A DNA stretch of 64,000 bases, taken from NCBI RefSeq assembly GCF_001699815.1, contig NZ_MCGB01000057.1, positions 62,001 to 126,000 on the forward strand. The letters run 5' to 3'. A model generated the notes under the pieces. The model was given only the letters and a program-made list of their open reading frames with translations, was not told the DNA's origin and did not search any database. This document shows positions 1-6,761 of the stretch, piece after piece; position 1 is the stretch's first letter; each line of letters opens with the position of its first letter. The stretch is from Ralstonia pickettii (GTDB lineage Bacteria; Pseudomonadota; Gammaproteobacteria; Burkholderiales; Burkholderiaceae). Made by a program: the position numbers and the translations under genes.

Positions 1-275
1 GCACGCGCCACCTGGGCCCAGCGGCGGAAGCGCTCGAGATGCGCGCCGTCTTCGAGGACGACGCCGTTCGGGCCGGTCATGGCGCGGTGGTCGATCATCA
101 CGTTGCCGGTCAGGATCAAGCCCGCGCCACCTGCCGCCCACGCCTCATACAGGCGCAGCAACGCGTCGGAAGGCGCGTGATCGGCATCGGCCATGTTTTC
201 TTCCATGGCGGCTTTGGCAAGGCGATTTGGGATCACCGCGCCGTTGGGCAGAACGAGGGGCGTGAAGAGCTTCAT
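1..275 (-). CDS. NADH:flavin oxidoreductase, Old Yellow Enzyme family (N-terminal part)
   Basis: The minus strand encodes about 91 residues of the N-terminus of an OYE-type FMN-dependent ene-reductase; the rest lies beyond the window edge. The start MKLFTPLVLPNGAVIPNRLA and the following KAAMEEN segment are the typical first beta-strand and FMN-contacting loop of this TIM-barrel family. The ATG at 275 is the first in-frame start that keeps the family N-terminus. It is divergent from a MerR gene and has a 19-bp-spacer promoter, so MerR control is likely. The substrate cannot be told; enoates, 2,4-dienoyl-CoA or electrophilic xenobiotics are all possible. Confidence 0.8.
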   Translation of the reverse strand, partial: MKLFTPLVLPNGAVIPNRLAKAAMEENMADADHAPSDALLRLYEAWAAGGAGLILTGNVMIDHRAMTGPNGVVLEDGAHLERFRRWAQVAR

Positions 276-315
276 GGTGGCATCCGCGTGGGATTTGACA
301 TTTGACGAGACCTCA

Positions 316-346
316 ACCCTAAGCTTAAAGTCAACTTGAATGTCAA
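316..346 (-). promoter_or_regulatory. MerR-type promoter with 19-bp spacer
   Basis: Read on the minus strand, a -35 TTGACA (346-341) and a -10-like TAGGGT (321-316) are 19 bp apart. Between them lies the imperfect dyad TTCAAGT/ACTTTAA. A 19-bp spacer with a central dyad is the hallmark of promoters that MerR-family activators distort to activate. It drives the oxidoreductase and sits 18-48 bp upstream of the MerR gene start. Confidence 0.7.
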
Positions 347-363
347 GTCTGCGGAGCACGCAC

Positions 364-822
364 ATGAAGATTGGTGAACTGGCGCGCCTGAGCGGCGTGG
401 CCGCCTCGCGCATCCGGTTCTATGAAGCCAGCGGCCTGTTGCAGCCGGCTGAGCGGCAGTCCAATGGCTATCGGGAGTACGCGCCGGAATCCGTCACGCG
501 GCTGCAGATCATCCTGCGCGCGCAAAGCGCGGGGTTCTCGCTGGAAGAGATTCGCGCCCTCTTGCCCGGACACCAGGGCGCGTGGCCACGCGAAGAACTT
601 CTGCAGGCGCTGCACAGCAAGGTCGCGGAAATCGGCGTGCTTGAGCAGCGCCTGGCGCAAAACAAGCGCGACTTGCTTGCGCTCATCCGCGAAGTCGACC
701 ACGAGCCCGACGGCGAAGACTGCACCGACCGCGCCCGCCGCATGTTCGACAAGATGAACCTCCGGCCGCTCGCGCAACCTGCCGCCGAACCGCAGATGCG
801 CCACGCACGAAAGCGCGGCTGA
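364..822 (+). CDS. MerR family transcriptional regulator
   Basis: A 152-residue regulator beginning MKIGELARLSGVAASRIRFY, the N-terminal winged-helix of the MerR family, followed by a long dimerisation helix (about residues 75-115). The C-terminal region has one Cys (EDCTDRA) but no SoxR-type 2Fe-2S cluster motif and no typical metal loop, so the inducer is probably an organic molecule or electrophile. The ATG at 364 is preferred over an ATG at 340 because the latter adds residues ahead of the family start and lies inside the divergent promoter. It most likely controls the adjacent flavin oxidoreductase through the 316-346 promoter. Confidence 0.85.
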   Translation: MKIGELARLSGVAASRIRFYEASGLLQPAERQSNGYREYAPESVTRLQIILRAQSAGFSLEEIRALLPGHQGAWPREELLQALHSKVAEIGVLEQRLAQNKRDLLALIREVDHEPDGEDCTDRARRMFDKMNLRPLAQPAAEPQMRHARKRG

Positions 823-1228
823 GGCCGCAGCCTATTCCGAGACACGCGCAAACGTGTCGGCGTTGGTCATCACCGGGTGCCTTCGCCGCTTGTGGCCCGG
901 TCCGACAGAACGTGCCAGACGGCCTCCAACCTGCCCGCACGCAGCACGCCGGTGAATGCGCACACCATGTCGCCCTTGGGCGTGGCACCGGCGAAGGCGA
1001 AGGCGACGCACTGGTTCTGCTGTGCGGCGACTCGCAACCACGTGACCTGGTTACGCTGGATATGGAAACGCTGCTGGCGCTCCAGCTCATTACGCTGGAA
1101 CGCCTGAGCCCCGGCGTGAGCGCGCCGCGCGTCACGCTGCAGGGGCATGCGCTGTTGAAGTCGCTGGGGGTCCTCCGCGCGCGCAAGGGCGTGCTGGCGG
1201 CGGTGGCGTAACGGGTAGCGGAATCGAA
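823..1228. other. Unresolved 406-bp interval with two competing weak coding signals
   Basis: No recognised gene. On the plus strand a frame closing at 1211 has strong GC3 bias over roughly 1000-1211 and could encode a peptide of about 50 residues from an ATG at 1063. On the minus strand a GC3-biased frame runs from roughly 1035 to 870 (…VAFAFAGATPKGDMVCAF…) and continues plausibly in another frame to a stop at 832 (…MTNADTFARVSE), which would need a one-base frameshift. Both cannot be fully right. A decayed minus-strand gene is my slightly preferred reading. Confidence 0.3.
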
Positions 1229-1870
1229 TCAAAATCCGCGCAGGGCGTGATGCAGCAGCAAGGCGGACAGCACCAGCATCGTCACGCCAATCAACCCATC
1301 CAATACCTGCCACGCCTTGGGCCGGGCAAACCACGGTGCGAGCCAGCGCGCGCCAAACCCCAGCGATACAAACCAGAACAGGCTGGCCGACCCTGCCCCC
1401 GCCACAAACCAGCCACGCAATGCCGAGGCTTGCTGCGCGCCAATGCTGCCCACGAGCAGCACCGTGTCCAGATACACATGCGGATTGAGCAGCGTAAAAG
1501 CTGCCGCCTGCGCCAACGCTGCGCGCCGGCTGAGGCCATCTCCGCCCGCGACGGCCCGTAACTGGTTGGAATGCCGGGCCCGCCGCAGCGCCTGCACGCC
1601 ATACAGCAACAGGAATGCGGCGCCCGCCAACCCGAGGAATCGCGCGAGACTGGGCCGCTCGCCCAGGGCCTGCGCCATACCAAGCACGCCCGCCAGGATC
1701 AGCACCGCATCGGCCATCGCACAGAACAGCACGACGCTGCCCACATGCTCACGGCGCAGGCCCTGACGTAGCACGAACGCGTTCTGCGCGCCGATGGCCA
1801 CGATCAGGCCCAGGCTCAGGGCCAGGCCCTGCAGGAAGACGGAAGAGGAAGTCGCTATCGAGGTCGTCAT
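1229..1870 (-). CDS. argO: LysE/ArgO family amino-acid exporter
   Basis: A 213-residue inner-membrane protein with about six hydrophobic segments. It begins with the LysE-superfamily N-terminus (GLALSLGLIVAIGAQNAFVL, around residues 14-33) typical of basic-amino-acid exporters, which remove excess L-arginine (and the toxic analogue canavanine) by proton-driven efflux. It is divergent from an ArgP-like LysR gene 74 bp away, the classic arrangement in which ArgP activates argO when arginine is high. The divergent regulator supports the arginine assignment over lysine alone. Confidence 0.85.
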   Translation of the reverse strand: MTTSIATSSSVFLQGLALSLGLIVAIGAQNAFVLRQGLRREHVGSVVLFCAMADAVLILAGVLGMAQALGERPSLARFLGLAGAAFLLLYGVQALRRARHSNQLRAVAGGDGLSRRAALAQAAAFTLLNPHVYLDTVLLVGSIGAQQASALRGWFVAGAGSASLFWFVSLGFGARWLAPWFARPKAWQVLDGLIGVTMLVLSALLLHHALRGF

Positions 1871-1896
1871 GCGCGCAGCTTGCCGGCCCGATTGAA

Positions 1897-1920
1897 TGAA
1901 GACAAACTATCTTTTCTTCA
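1897..1920. promoter_or_regulatory. Candidate ArgP operator between argO and argP
   Basis: The argO-argP intergenic region contains the inverted repeat TGAAGA-N12-TCTTCA (1897-1902/1915-1920) in an AT-rich stretch. Its position between divergent starts and its dyad geometry fit a LysR-type regulator site. It is assigned to ArgP by context only. Confidence 0.5.
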
Positions 1921-1944
1921 TTTGATTCAGTTTTCCTAACTCAC

Positions 1945-2841
1945 GTGCTGGATTATTCCGCCCTGGCGGCGTTGGCTGCCGTCATCCGAGAAGGCAGTTT
2001 CGAGCGGGCAGCCCGCGCACTGCATGTCACGCCGTCGGCCATTTCGCAGCGCATCCGGTTGCTGGAAGAACGCGTCGGCTGCGCGCTGGTCGTGCGCGAC
2101 CAGCCGTGCCGCCCCACCGAGACCGGCCGGCGGCTTTGCCAGCACGTCGACCGCGTGCGCCTGCTCGAACAGGAACTGCAAGGCACGTTGCCGACGCTGG
2201 CGCCAGAGGACGCGGCGCGTGTTGCGCTGCCCATTGCCGTGAACGCCGACAGCCTGGCGACGTGGCTCGCGCCAGCGATCGCCACATTCGCAGCAGCCCA
2301 CCCGGTGCTGATGGAGGTGGCGGTGGATGATCAGGATCACACCGGTGAATGGCTGCGCAGCGGCGCCGTGCTGGCAGCCGTTACCGCCACCGCGCGGCCG
2401 GCCACAGGGTGCAACAGCCGTCCTCTTGGAGCCATGCGTTATCTGGCTGCGGCCAGCCCCGCTTTCGTACAGCAACATTTCGCAGACGGCGTCCGCGCAG
2501 GAGAACTGGCGCAAGCGCCCTGCCTCGTGTTCAACACCAAGGATGCGTTGCAGGCCACCTGGGCCAGGCGCCTGTGCCATCGACATGTGGAACTGCCGCG
2601 CCATCTGCTGCCGTCGTCGCAGGCGTTTGTGACCGCGGCCGTGGCCGGCATGGGCTGGGGGCTGCATCCGCATGCGCTGATTGCGCAGCATCTTGAAGAC
2701 GGCTCGCTGGTCGAGCTGGTGCCGGATACGCCGTTGGACGTTCCGCTGTATTGGCAGCATGCGCGGGCGGCCTCGGCGCTGCTCGATGAACTCAGCCGCC
2801 AAGTGCTGACTGCTGCGCGTGCCGCGCTGCTCGCTCCCTGA
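1945..2841 (+). CDS. argP: LysR family regulator ArgP (IciA-type)
   Basis: A 298-residue LysR-type regulator. The N-terminal HTH (LDYSALAALAAVIREGSFER, then HVTPSAISQRI) matches the ArgP/IciA subfamily, and the C-terminal effector domain spans about residues 90-298. The start is GTG at 1945, the only start that gives the family N-terminus. In known systems ArgP activates argO with arginine as co-effector, and lysine blocks productive transcription. Its 3' end nearly abuts the convergent persulfide dioxygenase gene (4 bp). Confidence 0.87.
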   Translation: MLDYSALAALAAVIREGSFERAARALHVTPSAISQRIRLLEERVGCALVVRDQPCRPTETGRRLCQHVDRVRLLEQELQGTLPTLAPEDAARVALPIAVNADSLATWLAPAIATFAAAHPVLMEVAVDDQDHTGEWLRSGAVLAAVTATARPATGCNSRPLGAMRYLAAASPAFVQQHFADGVRAGELAQAPCLVFNTKDALQATWARRLCHRHVELPRHLLPSSQAFVTAAVAGMGWGLHPHALIAQHLEDGSLVELVPDTPLDVPLYWQHARAASALLDELSRQVLTAARAALLAP

Positions 2842-2845
2842 GCCG

Positions 2846-3706
2846 TTACAGCGCGTTCAGAGGAATCTTGAGGTACTGCACGCCGTTTGGCTCGGCCGGA
2901 GGCAACATGCCCGCGCGAATGTTCACCTGAATGGCCGGCAGCATCAGCGTCGGCATGCCGAGCGTGGCATCGCGCTTCGTGCGCATCTGCACGAACTCGG
3001 CCTCGGTCACGCCATCGCGCACATGGATGTTGGCGCGGCGCTGCTCGGCCACCGTTGTGTGGCACACGGCTTCGCGCCCACCGGGCGGATAGTCGTGGCA
3101 CATGTAGAGGCGCGTGTCCGGCGGCAGATCCAGCAAGCGGCGGATCGACTGGTACAGCGTGCCCGCATTCCCTCCCGGAAAATCGCAGCGCGCGGTGCCC
3201 ACGTCCGGCATGAACAGCGTGTCGCCCACAAACACCGCATCGCCCACCTGATACGCCATGTCTGCCGGCGTGTGGCCCGGCACGGCCAGTGCCTTTGCTT
3301 CCAGATTGCCGATATGGAACACCTCGTCCGGCGCAAACAGATGGTCAAACTGGGAGCCATCGAGCTGGAACGCGGGCTCGAGGTTGAAGATCGGCTTGAA
3401 CACGCCCTGCACGACGCGAATGCGCTCACCGATGGCGATACGCCCGCCGTAACGCCCACGCAGACACGGCGCAGCCGACAGGTGATCGGCATGCGCGTGG
3501 GTCTCCAGTAGCCATTCGATGCGCAAGTCCTGCGCTTCGATGAACGCCGCAACGCGGTCGGCCGAGCGGGTCGTCGTGCGGCCCGATTTGGGGTCGTAGT
3601 CGAGTACCGAATCGATCACGGCACAGGGCGAGCCGGGCCCCGCGTGCACGACGTAGGTCATGGTGCAGGTATCGGGGTCGAAGAAGGATTCGATCTGGGC
3701 GTGCAT
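2846..3706 (-). CDS. blh: MBL-fold persulfide dioxygenase-like hydrolase (ETHE1/Blh type)
   Basis: A 286-residue metallo-beta-lactamase-fold protein with the metal motif THAHADHLSAA and a later GHTPADMAY histidine. The opening IESFFDPDTCTMTYVVHAG resembles ETHE1-type proteins, in which one iron oxidises glutathione persulfide to sulfite. ATG 3706 is chosen because the family sequence begins there; in-frame codons further upstream run into the operator. It is divergent from a BigR/SqrR-like sensor and a TauE-like exporter, matching bigR-blh sulfide-detoxification operons. The function is known for the family and inferred here. Confidence 0.8.
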   Translation of the reverse strand: MHAQIESFFDPDTCTMTYVVHAGPGSPCAVIDSVLDYDPKSGRTTTRSADRVAAFIEAQDLRIEWLLETHAHADHLSAAPCLRGRYGGRIAIGERIRVVQGVFKPIFNLEPAFQLDGSQFDHLFAPDEVFHIGNLEAKALAVPGHTPADMAYQVGDAVFVGDTLFMPDVGTARCDFPGGNAGTLYQSIRRLLDLPPDTRLYMCHDYPPGGREAVCHTTVAEQRRANIHVRDGVTEAEFVQMRTKRDATLGMPTLMLPAIQVNIRAGMLPPAEPNGVQYLKIPLNAL

Positions 3707-3725
3707 GGTGGACTTTCCCGAACAA

Positions 3726-3741
3726 TCTATATTTTTATAGA
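3726..3741. promoter_or_regulatory. Perfect AT-rich palindrome, candidate BigR operator
   Basis: TCTATA-TTTT-TATAGA is a perfect 6-bp inverted repeat with a 4-bp spacer, midway between the divergent dioxygenase and ArsR-family genes. BigR/SqrR repressors are known to bind AT-rich dyads overlapping their own promoters, so this is the obvious operator for both directions. Confidence 0.7.
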
Positions 3742-3780
3742 ATATCGTCTGACATTCTGTCTGCCAATAGCGCAAACAGC

Positions 3781-4173
3781 ATGAATAAACCCTCGCACCA
3801 CGCCCCGATGAGCCATTCCACTGCCAGTCCCGATGTTGTGCCGCTGCCTGAGGCGGCCATTTCCATGCTGCGCGCCTCTGCGTCGCAGGCGTGTGCCGTG
3901 CTCAAGGCCATGGCCCACGAAGACCGCCTGCTGCTGCTCTGCCAGCTCACGCAGGGCGAGCGCAATGTCGGCGAGCTGGAGGCGCTGGTCGGTCTGCATC
4001 AACCCAGCCTGTCGCAGCAATTGGGCGTGTTGCGCGACGAGGGCCTTGTCGCCACGCGGCGCGAAGGCAAATACATCTACTACCGGCTCGCCAGCTTCGA
4101 GGTCATCCAGATCATGCAGACGCTGTCCGAGCTTTACTGCGGCAAGGTCATGAAGAAGATGGCGGGACGCTGA
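3781..4173 (+). CDS. bigR: BigR/SqrR-like ArsR family persulfide sensor
   Basis: A 130-residue winged-helix repressor of the ArsR family. The DNA-reading segment is HQPSLSQQLGVLRDEGLV (about 73-90). Cys54 (LLLLCQL) and Cys120 (ELYCGK) occupy the positions of the redox pair that forms a di- or tetrasulfide bridge in BigR/SqrR. No arsenic- or zinc-site ligand set is seen, so sulfide/persulfide sensing is favoured. The first 30 residues are an unusual low-complexity extension, and translation might instead start at Met10. The gene is followed after 2 bp by the TauE-like exporter. Confidence 0.85.
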   Translation: MNKPSHHAPMSHSTASPDVVPLPEAAISMLRASASQACAVLKAMAHEDRLLLLCQLTQGERNVGELEALVGLHQPSLSQQLGVLRDEGLVATRREGKYIYYRLASFEVIQIMQTLSELYCGKVMKKMAGR

Positions 4174-4175
4174 CC

Positions 4176-4997
4176 ATGTCGCCGATGGAAGCGGGTTGGA
4201 TCATCAGTGCGGGGCTGGGCTCCGTGGTTGGCCTGATCCTGGCGCTGACGGGCGCAGGCGGCGCCATTGTCGCGGTGCCGCTGCTGATTTTTGGGTTGCA
4301 TCTGTCGGTGCCGGAAGCTGCGCCCATTGCACTGCTGGCGGTGGGACTGTCCGCCGGGCTGGGTGCGACGCTCGGCTTGCGCGAACGCAAGGTCCGCTAC
4401 AAAGCCGCTGGGCTGATGGCGCTGTGCGGCGTGGTGATCTCGCCGTTCGGCATCTGGGTTGCGCACCGCGTGCCGAACACGCCGCTCACGCTGCTGTTTG
4501 CAGTGGTGCTCGCCTACGTGGCGGTACGCATGTTCCGGCAAGCGCGCGCAGCACCGTCCACCGAGCCGCGCCCGAGGCGGACAGCACCGCCCTGCCACCT
4601 TGACAGCACCACGGCCAAGCTCGTCTGGACGCTGCCGTGCGCGCGCGCATTGGCTGCGTCGGGCGTGGGCGCAGGCTTCCTGTCCGGGTTGCTGGGCGTG
4701 GGCGGCGGCTTTGTCATCGTGCCCGCATTGCGCCGCGCGACCGATCTGCCGATGCAAACCATCGTCGCCACCTCGTTGGCGGTGATTGCGCTGGTGTCCG
4801 GTGGCGGTGTGGTCGCCTCGGCCATCGGCGGGCATGTCGATTGGCATATTGCGCTGCCGTTTGCCGCCGGCGCCTTGACCGGCATGCTAGTGGGCAGACG
4901 CTTTGCGCGGCATCTTGCAGGGCCGGCGCTCCAGCAAGGATTTGCCGCGTTTGCGGGCGTCGTGGCGCTCGGGATGATTGTCCGAACACTCATTTGA
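4176..4997 (+). CDS. TauE/SafE family sulfite/sulfur-compound exporter
   Basis: A 273-residue protein with eight predicted hydrophobic segments and the duplicated TauE/SafE glycine-rich motif: LTGAGGAIVAVPLL near the N-terminus and GLLGVGGGFVIVP near residue 175. It is co-transcribed with bigR. Family members export sulfite, sulfoacetate or related anions, so it probably removes sulfite formed by the adjacent persulfide dioxygenase. A hydrophilic linker of about 35 residues separates the two halves. The exact substrate is inferred from the neighbours. Confidence 0.82.
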   Translation: MSPMEAGWIISAGLGSVVGLILALTGAGGAIVAVPLLIFGLHLSVPEAAPIALLAVGLSAGLGATLGLRERKVRYKAAGLMALCGVVISPFGIWVAHRVPNTPLTLLFAVVLAYVAVRMFRQARAAPSTEPRPRRTAPPCHLDSTTAKLVWTLPCARALAASGVGAGFLSGLLGVGGGFVIVPALRRATDLPMQTIVATSLAVIALVSGGGVVASAIGGHVDWHIALPFAAGALTGMLVGRRFARHLAGPALQQGFAAFAGVVALGMIVRTLI

Positions 4998-5023
4998 CCA
5001 GCTTGTTGCGAAAGCGGTACAAT
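4994..5023 (+). promoter_or_regulatory. Sigma70-type promoter of tRNA-Pro
   Basis: TTGACC (4994-4999) and TACAAT (5018-5023) are spaced by 18 bp and end 9 bp before the tRNA. The -35 starts inside the end of the exporter gene. Confidence 0.75.
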
Positions 5024-5032
5024 CGCGGTCTT

Positions 5033-5109
5033 CGGGGCGTAGCGTAGTCTGGTAACGCGTCCGGTTTGGGACCGGAAGACCGCGGGTTCAAATCCTGCCG
5101 CCCCGACCA
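5033..5109 (+). tRNA. tRNA-Pro (anticodon TGG)
   Basis: A 77-nt cloverleaf with encoded CCA. The acceptor arm CGGGGCG pairs with CGCCCCG, the anticodon stem CCGGT/ACCGG encloses the loop TTTGGGA carrying TGG, and the T-arm contains GGTTCAAATCC. It reads the CCN proline codons. Confidence 0.97.
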
Positions 5110-5125
5110 GCATTGAGCAGCAAAC

Positions 5126-5158
5126 AAAACGGCTTACGTTCACCACGTAAGCCGTTTT
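5126..5158 (+). terminator. Terminator after tRNA-Pro
   Basis: A 13-bp stem, AAAACGGCTTACG with CGTAAGCCGTTTT, and a 7-nt loop. The T-tract is at the 3' end of the stem. Confidence 0.9.
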
Positions 5159-5246
5159 GCTTTGGAGCGACACATTGCGGCGCATGGTGTCATCTGACGA
5201 TGCTATAAAGACAGCATCCGCATCATGCAATGCCGCTCCCTTTTCC

Positions 5247-5720
5247 ATGAACCTCATCCTGTGGCGCCACGCTGAAGCCGAAGACGTGGCCGCATCCTTG
5301 CGCATCCAGCGCAACACCGATCTCCAGCGAGAACTCACCAAGCGCGGTCACAAGCAGGCCGAGAAGATGGCCAATTGGCTGCGCCCTCGCCTGCCGGCAG
5401 ACACGCTCGTGCTCGCGAGCCCCGCGGTCCGCACACAGCAGACCGCACGCGCCCTCACCGAACATTTCCAGACGCTGCCCGCGCTCGCGCCTGGCGCAGA
5501 TGTGAGCGCGATCCTCGATGCATTGGACTGGCCGTCGAATACGAACCTGCTGCTGGTCGGCCATCAGCCGTGGCTCGGGCGCCTTGCCAGCCTGCTCATT
5601 GCGGGCACCGAAATGGACTGGAGCGTAAAGAAAGCCGGCGTGTGGTGGCTCTGCCGCCGCATGCGCGAAGACGAAGCACAGACCGTGCTGCGCGCGGTGG
5701 TGAACCCCGATCTCGCGTGA
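5247..5720 (+). CDS. sixA: SixA-type histidine phosphatase
   Basis: A 157-residue minimal histidine phosphatase. The catalytic WRHAEAED motif (a variant of RHG) opens the protein and GHQPWLG supplies the second histidine, as in SixA, which dephosphorylates phosphohistidine on phosphotransfer proteins (ArcB HPt or NPr in E. coli). The start at 5247 places MNLILWRHAE directly at the N-terminus, as in the family. It is the first gene of the phosphate-related cluster but has no obvious operon partner. Confidence 0.85.
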   Translation: MNLILWRHAEAEDVAASLRIQRNTDLQRELTKRGHKQAEKMANWLRPRLPADTLVLASPAVRTQQTARALTEHFQTLPALAPGADVSAILDALDWPSNTNLLLVGHQPWLGRLASLLIAGTEMDWSVKKAGVWWLCRRMREDEAQTVLRAVVNPDLA

Positions 5721-5772
5721 CACATCACGTTGGTCACAGCATCGCCACGCAAAATTCACGCAACGGTCACGG

Positions 5773-5817
5773 TTGACACGCTTTTGTCGCGGATCTGTCA
5801 CGCAGCGTCTCTAGAAT
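5773..5817 (+). promoter_or_regulatory. PhoB box and -10 of olsB
   Basis: Three heptamers in 11-bp register, TTGACAC (5773), TTGTCGC (5784) and CTGTCAC (5795), resemble the PhoB direct repeat CTGTCAT-N4-CTGTCAT. The last ends 10 bp before the -10 TAGAAT (5812-5817). That is the geometry of PhoB-activated promoters, where the box replaces the -35. Confidence 0.7.
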
Positions 5818-5847
5818 CGCTTCGAAATCCACCCTTGGGATGCACGA

Positions 5848-6681
5848 ATGCGAGACCTGCCGACGCCCACCCAGCCATTGATCGACGCACTGCCGAGCCT
5901 GAACCTGGGCAACGCTCGGAGGGGCCTTCCTCGCTCGCCCGACGCTGTTCCGGCGCGTGACAAGCCTGTTCTGGCCGTTTCGTGGGCGCGCCATCAGGAT
6001 GAAGTGACCGAAGCGCAGCGCCTGCGCTACAAGGTGTTTGCCGAAGAAATGGGCGCCCGCCTGCCCTCGGCCCACACGGAACTGGACGTCGACATGTTCG
6101 ACGCCGTGTGCGACCACCTGATCGTGCGCGACCAGAAGACGCTCCGCGTGGTCGGCACCTACCGCGTGCTGCGCCCGGACGCCGCCAAGCAGATCGGTTG
6201 CCTGTATTCCGAATCCGAATTCGACCTCGTGCGCTTGGCGCACTTGCGTCCGAAGATGGTCGAGCTTGGCCGCTCGTGCGTGCACCGCGACTACCGCTCG
6301 GGCAGCGTCATCATGGCGCTGTGGGCCGGCCTGGGCGAATACATGCAGCGCTACGGTTTCGAATCGATGCTGGGCTGCGCAAGCGTGTCGATGGGCGATG
6401 GCGGTCACTTTGCAGCCAGCCTGTATCGCAGCTTCGTTGACGATGGCTCGCTCGCACCGATCGAGTATCACGCCTTCCCGCGCGTGGCACTGCCGGTGGA
6501 CGAACTGAACCAGGATCTCGAAGTCGAGCCGCCTGCGCTCGTGAAGGGCTATCTGCGCCTGGGCGCACGCATCTGCGGTGCACCGGCCTGGGACCCTGAC
6601 TTCAACGTCGCCGACTTCCTCACGCTGCTGCGCCTGTCGGACATCAACCCGCGCTACGCACGCCACTTCCTGCGCGGCTGA
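5848..6681 (+). CDS. olsB: L-ornithine N(alpha)-acyltransferase (ornithine-lipid synthesis)
   Basis: A 277-residue GNAT-like acyltransferase of the OlsB/hemolysin family. The core (about 45-270) contains VVGTYRVLRP and ELGRSCVHRDYRSG, typical of OlsB, which transfers a 3-hydroxyacyl group from acyl-ACP to ornithine to give lyso-ornithine lipid. OlsA, needed for the second acylation, is not in this window. A PhoB-box promoter fits the known replacement of phospholipids by ornithine lipids in phosphate-starved proteobacteria. The first 45 residues are a variable leader. It is convergent with ppx across a shared terminator. Confidence 0.85.
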   Translation: MRDLPTPTQPLIDALPSLNLGNARRGLPRSPDAVPARDKPVLAVSWARHQDEVTEAQRLRYKVFAEEMGARLPSAHTELDVDMFDAVCDHLIVRDQKTLRVVGTYRVLRPDAAKQIGCLYSESEFDLVRLAHLRPKMVELGRSCVHRDYRSGSVIMALWAGLGEYMQRYGFESMLGCASVSMGDGGHFAASLYRSFVDDGSLAPIEYHAFPRVALPVDELNQDLEVEPPALVKGYLRLGARICGAPAWDPDFNVADFLTLLRLSDINPRYARHFLRG

Positions 6682-6710
6682 TATCGCTCCGAACAGCGCC
6701 ACATCAAATA

Positions 6711-6738
6711 AAACGGCCCGGGTCACTCCGGGCCGTTT
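6711..6738. terminator. Bidirectional terminator between olsB and ppx
   Basis: The stem AAACGGCCCGG/CCGGGCCGTTT (11 bp) has a 6-nt loop, with A and T tracts at the two ends. It serves both convergent genes. Confidence 0.9.
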
Positions 6739-6761
6739 TGCTTGGGATGCTGCGCGACGCT

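Noticed and set aside
3891-4997. A single frame joining the end of bigR with the exporter
   Set aside because: The first 95 codons are an out-of-frame reading of bigR; the exporter has its own ATG at 4176 two bases after the bigR stop.
4514-5341. Minus-strand frame containing GAAGFEPAVFRSQT
   Set aside because: This peptide is the antisense reading of tRNA-Pro, a known source of false proteins.
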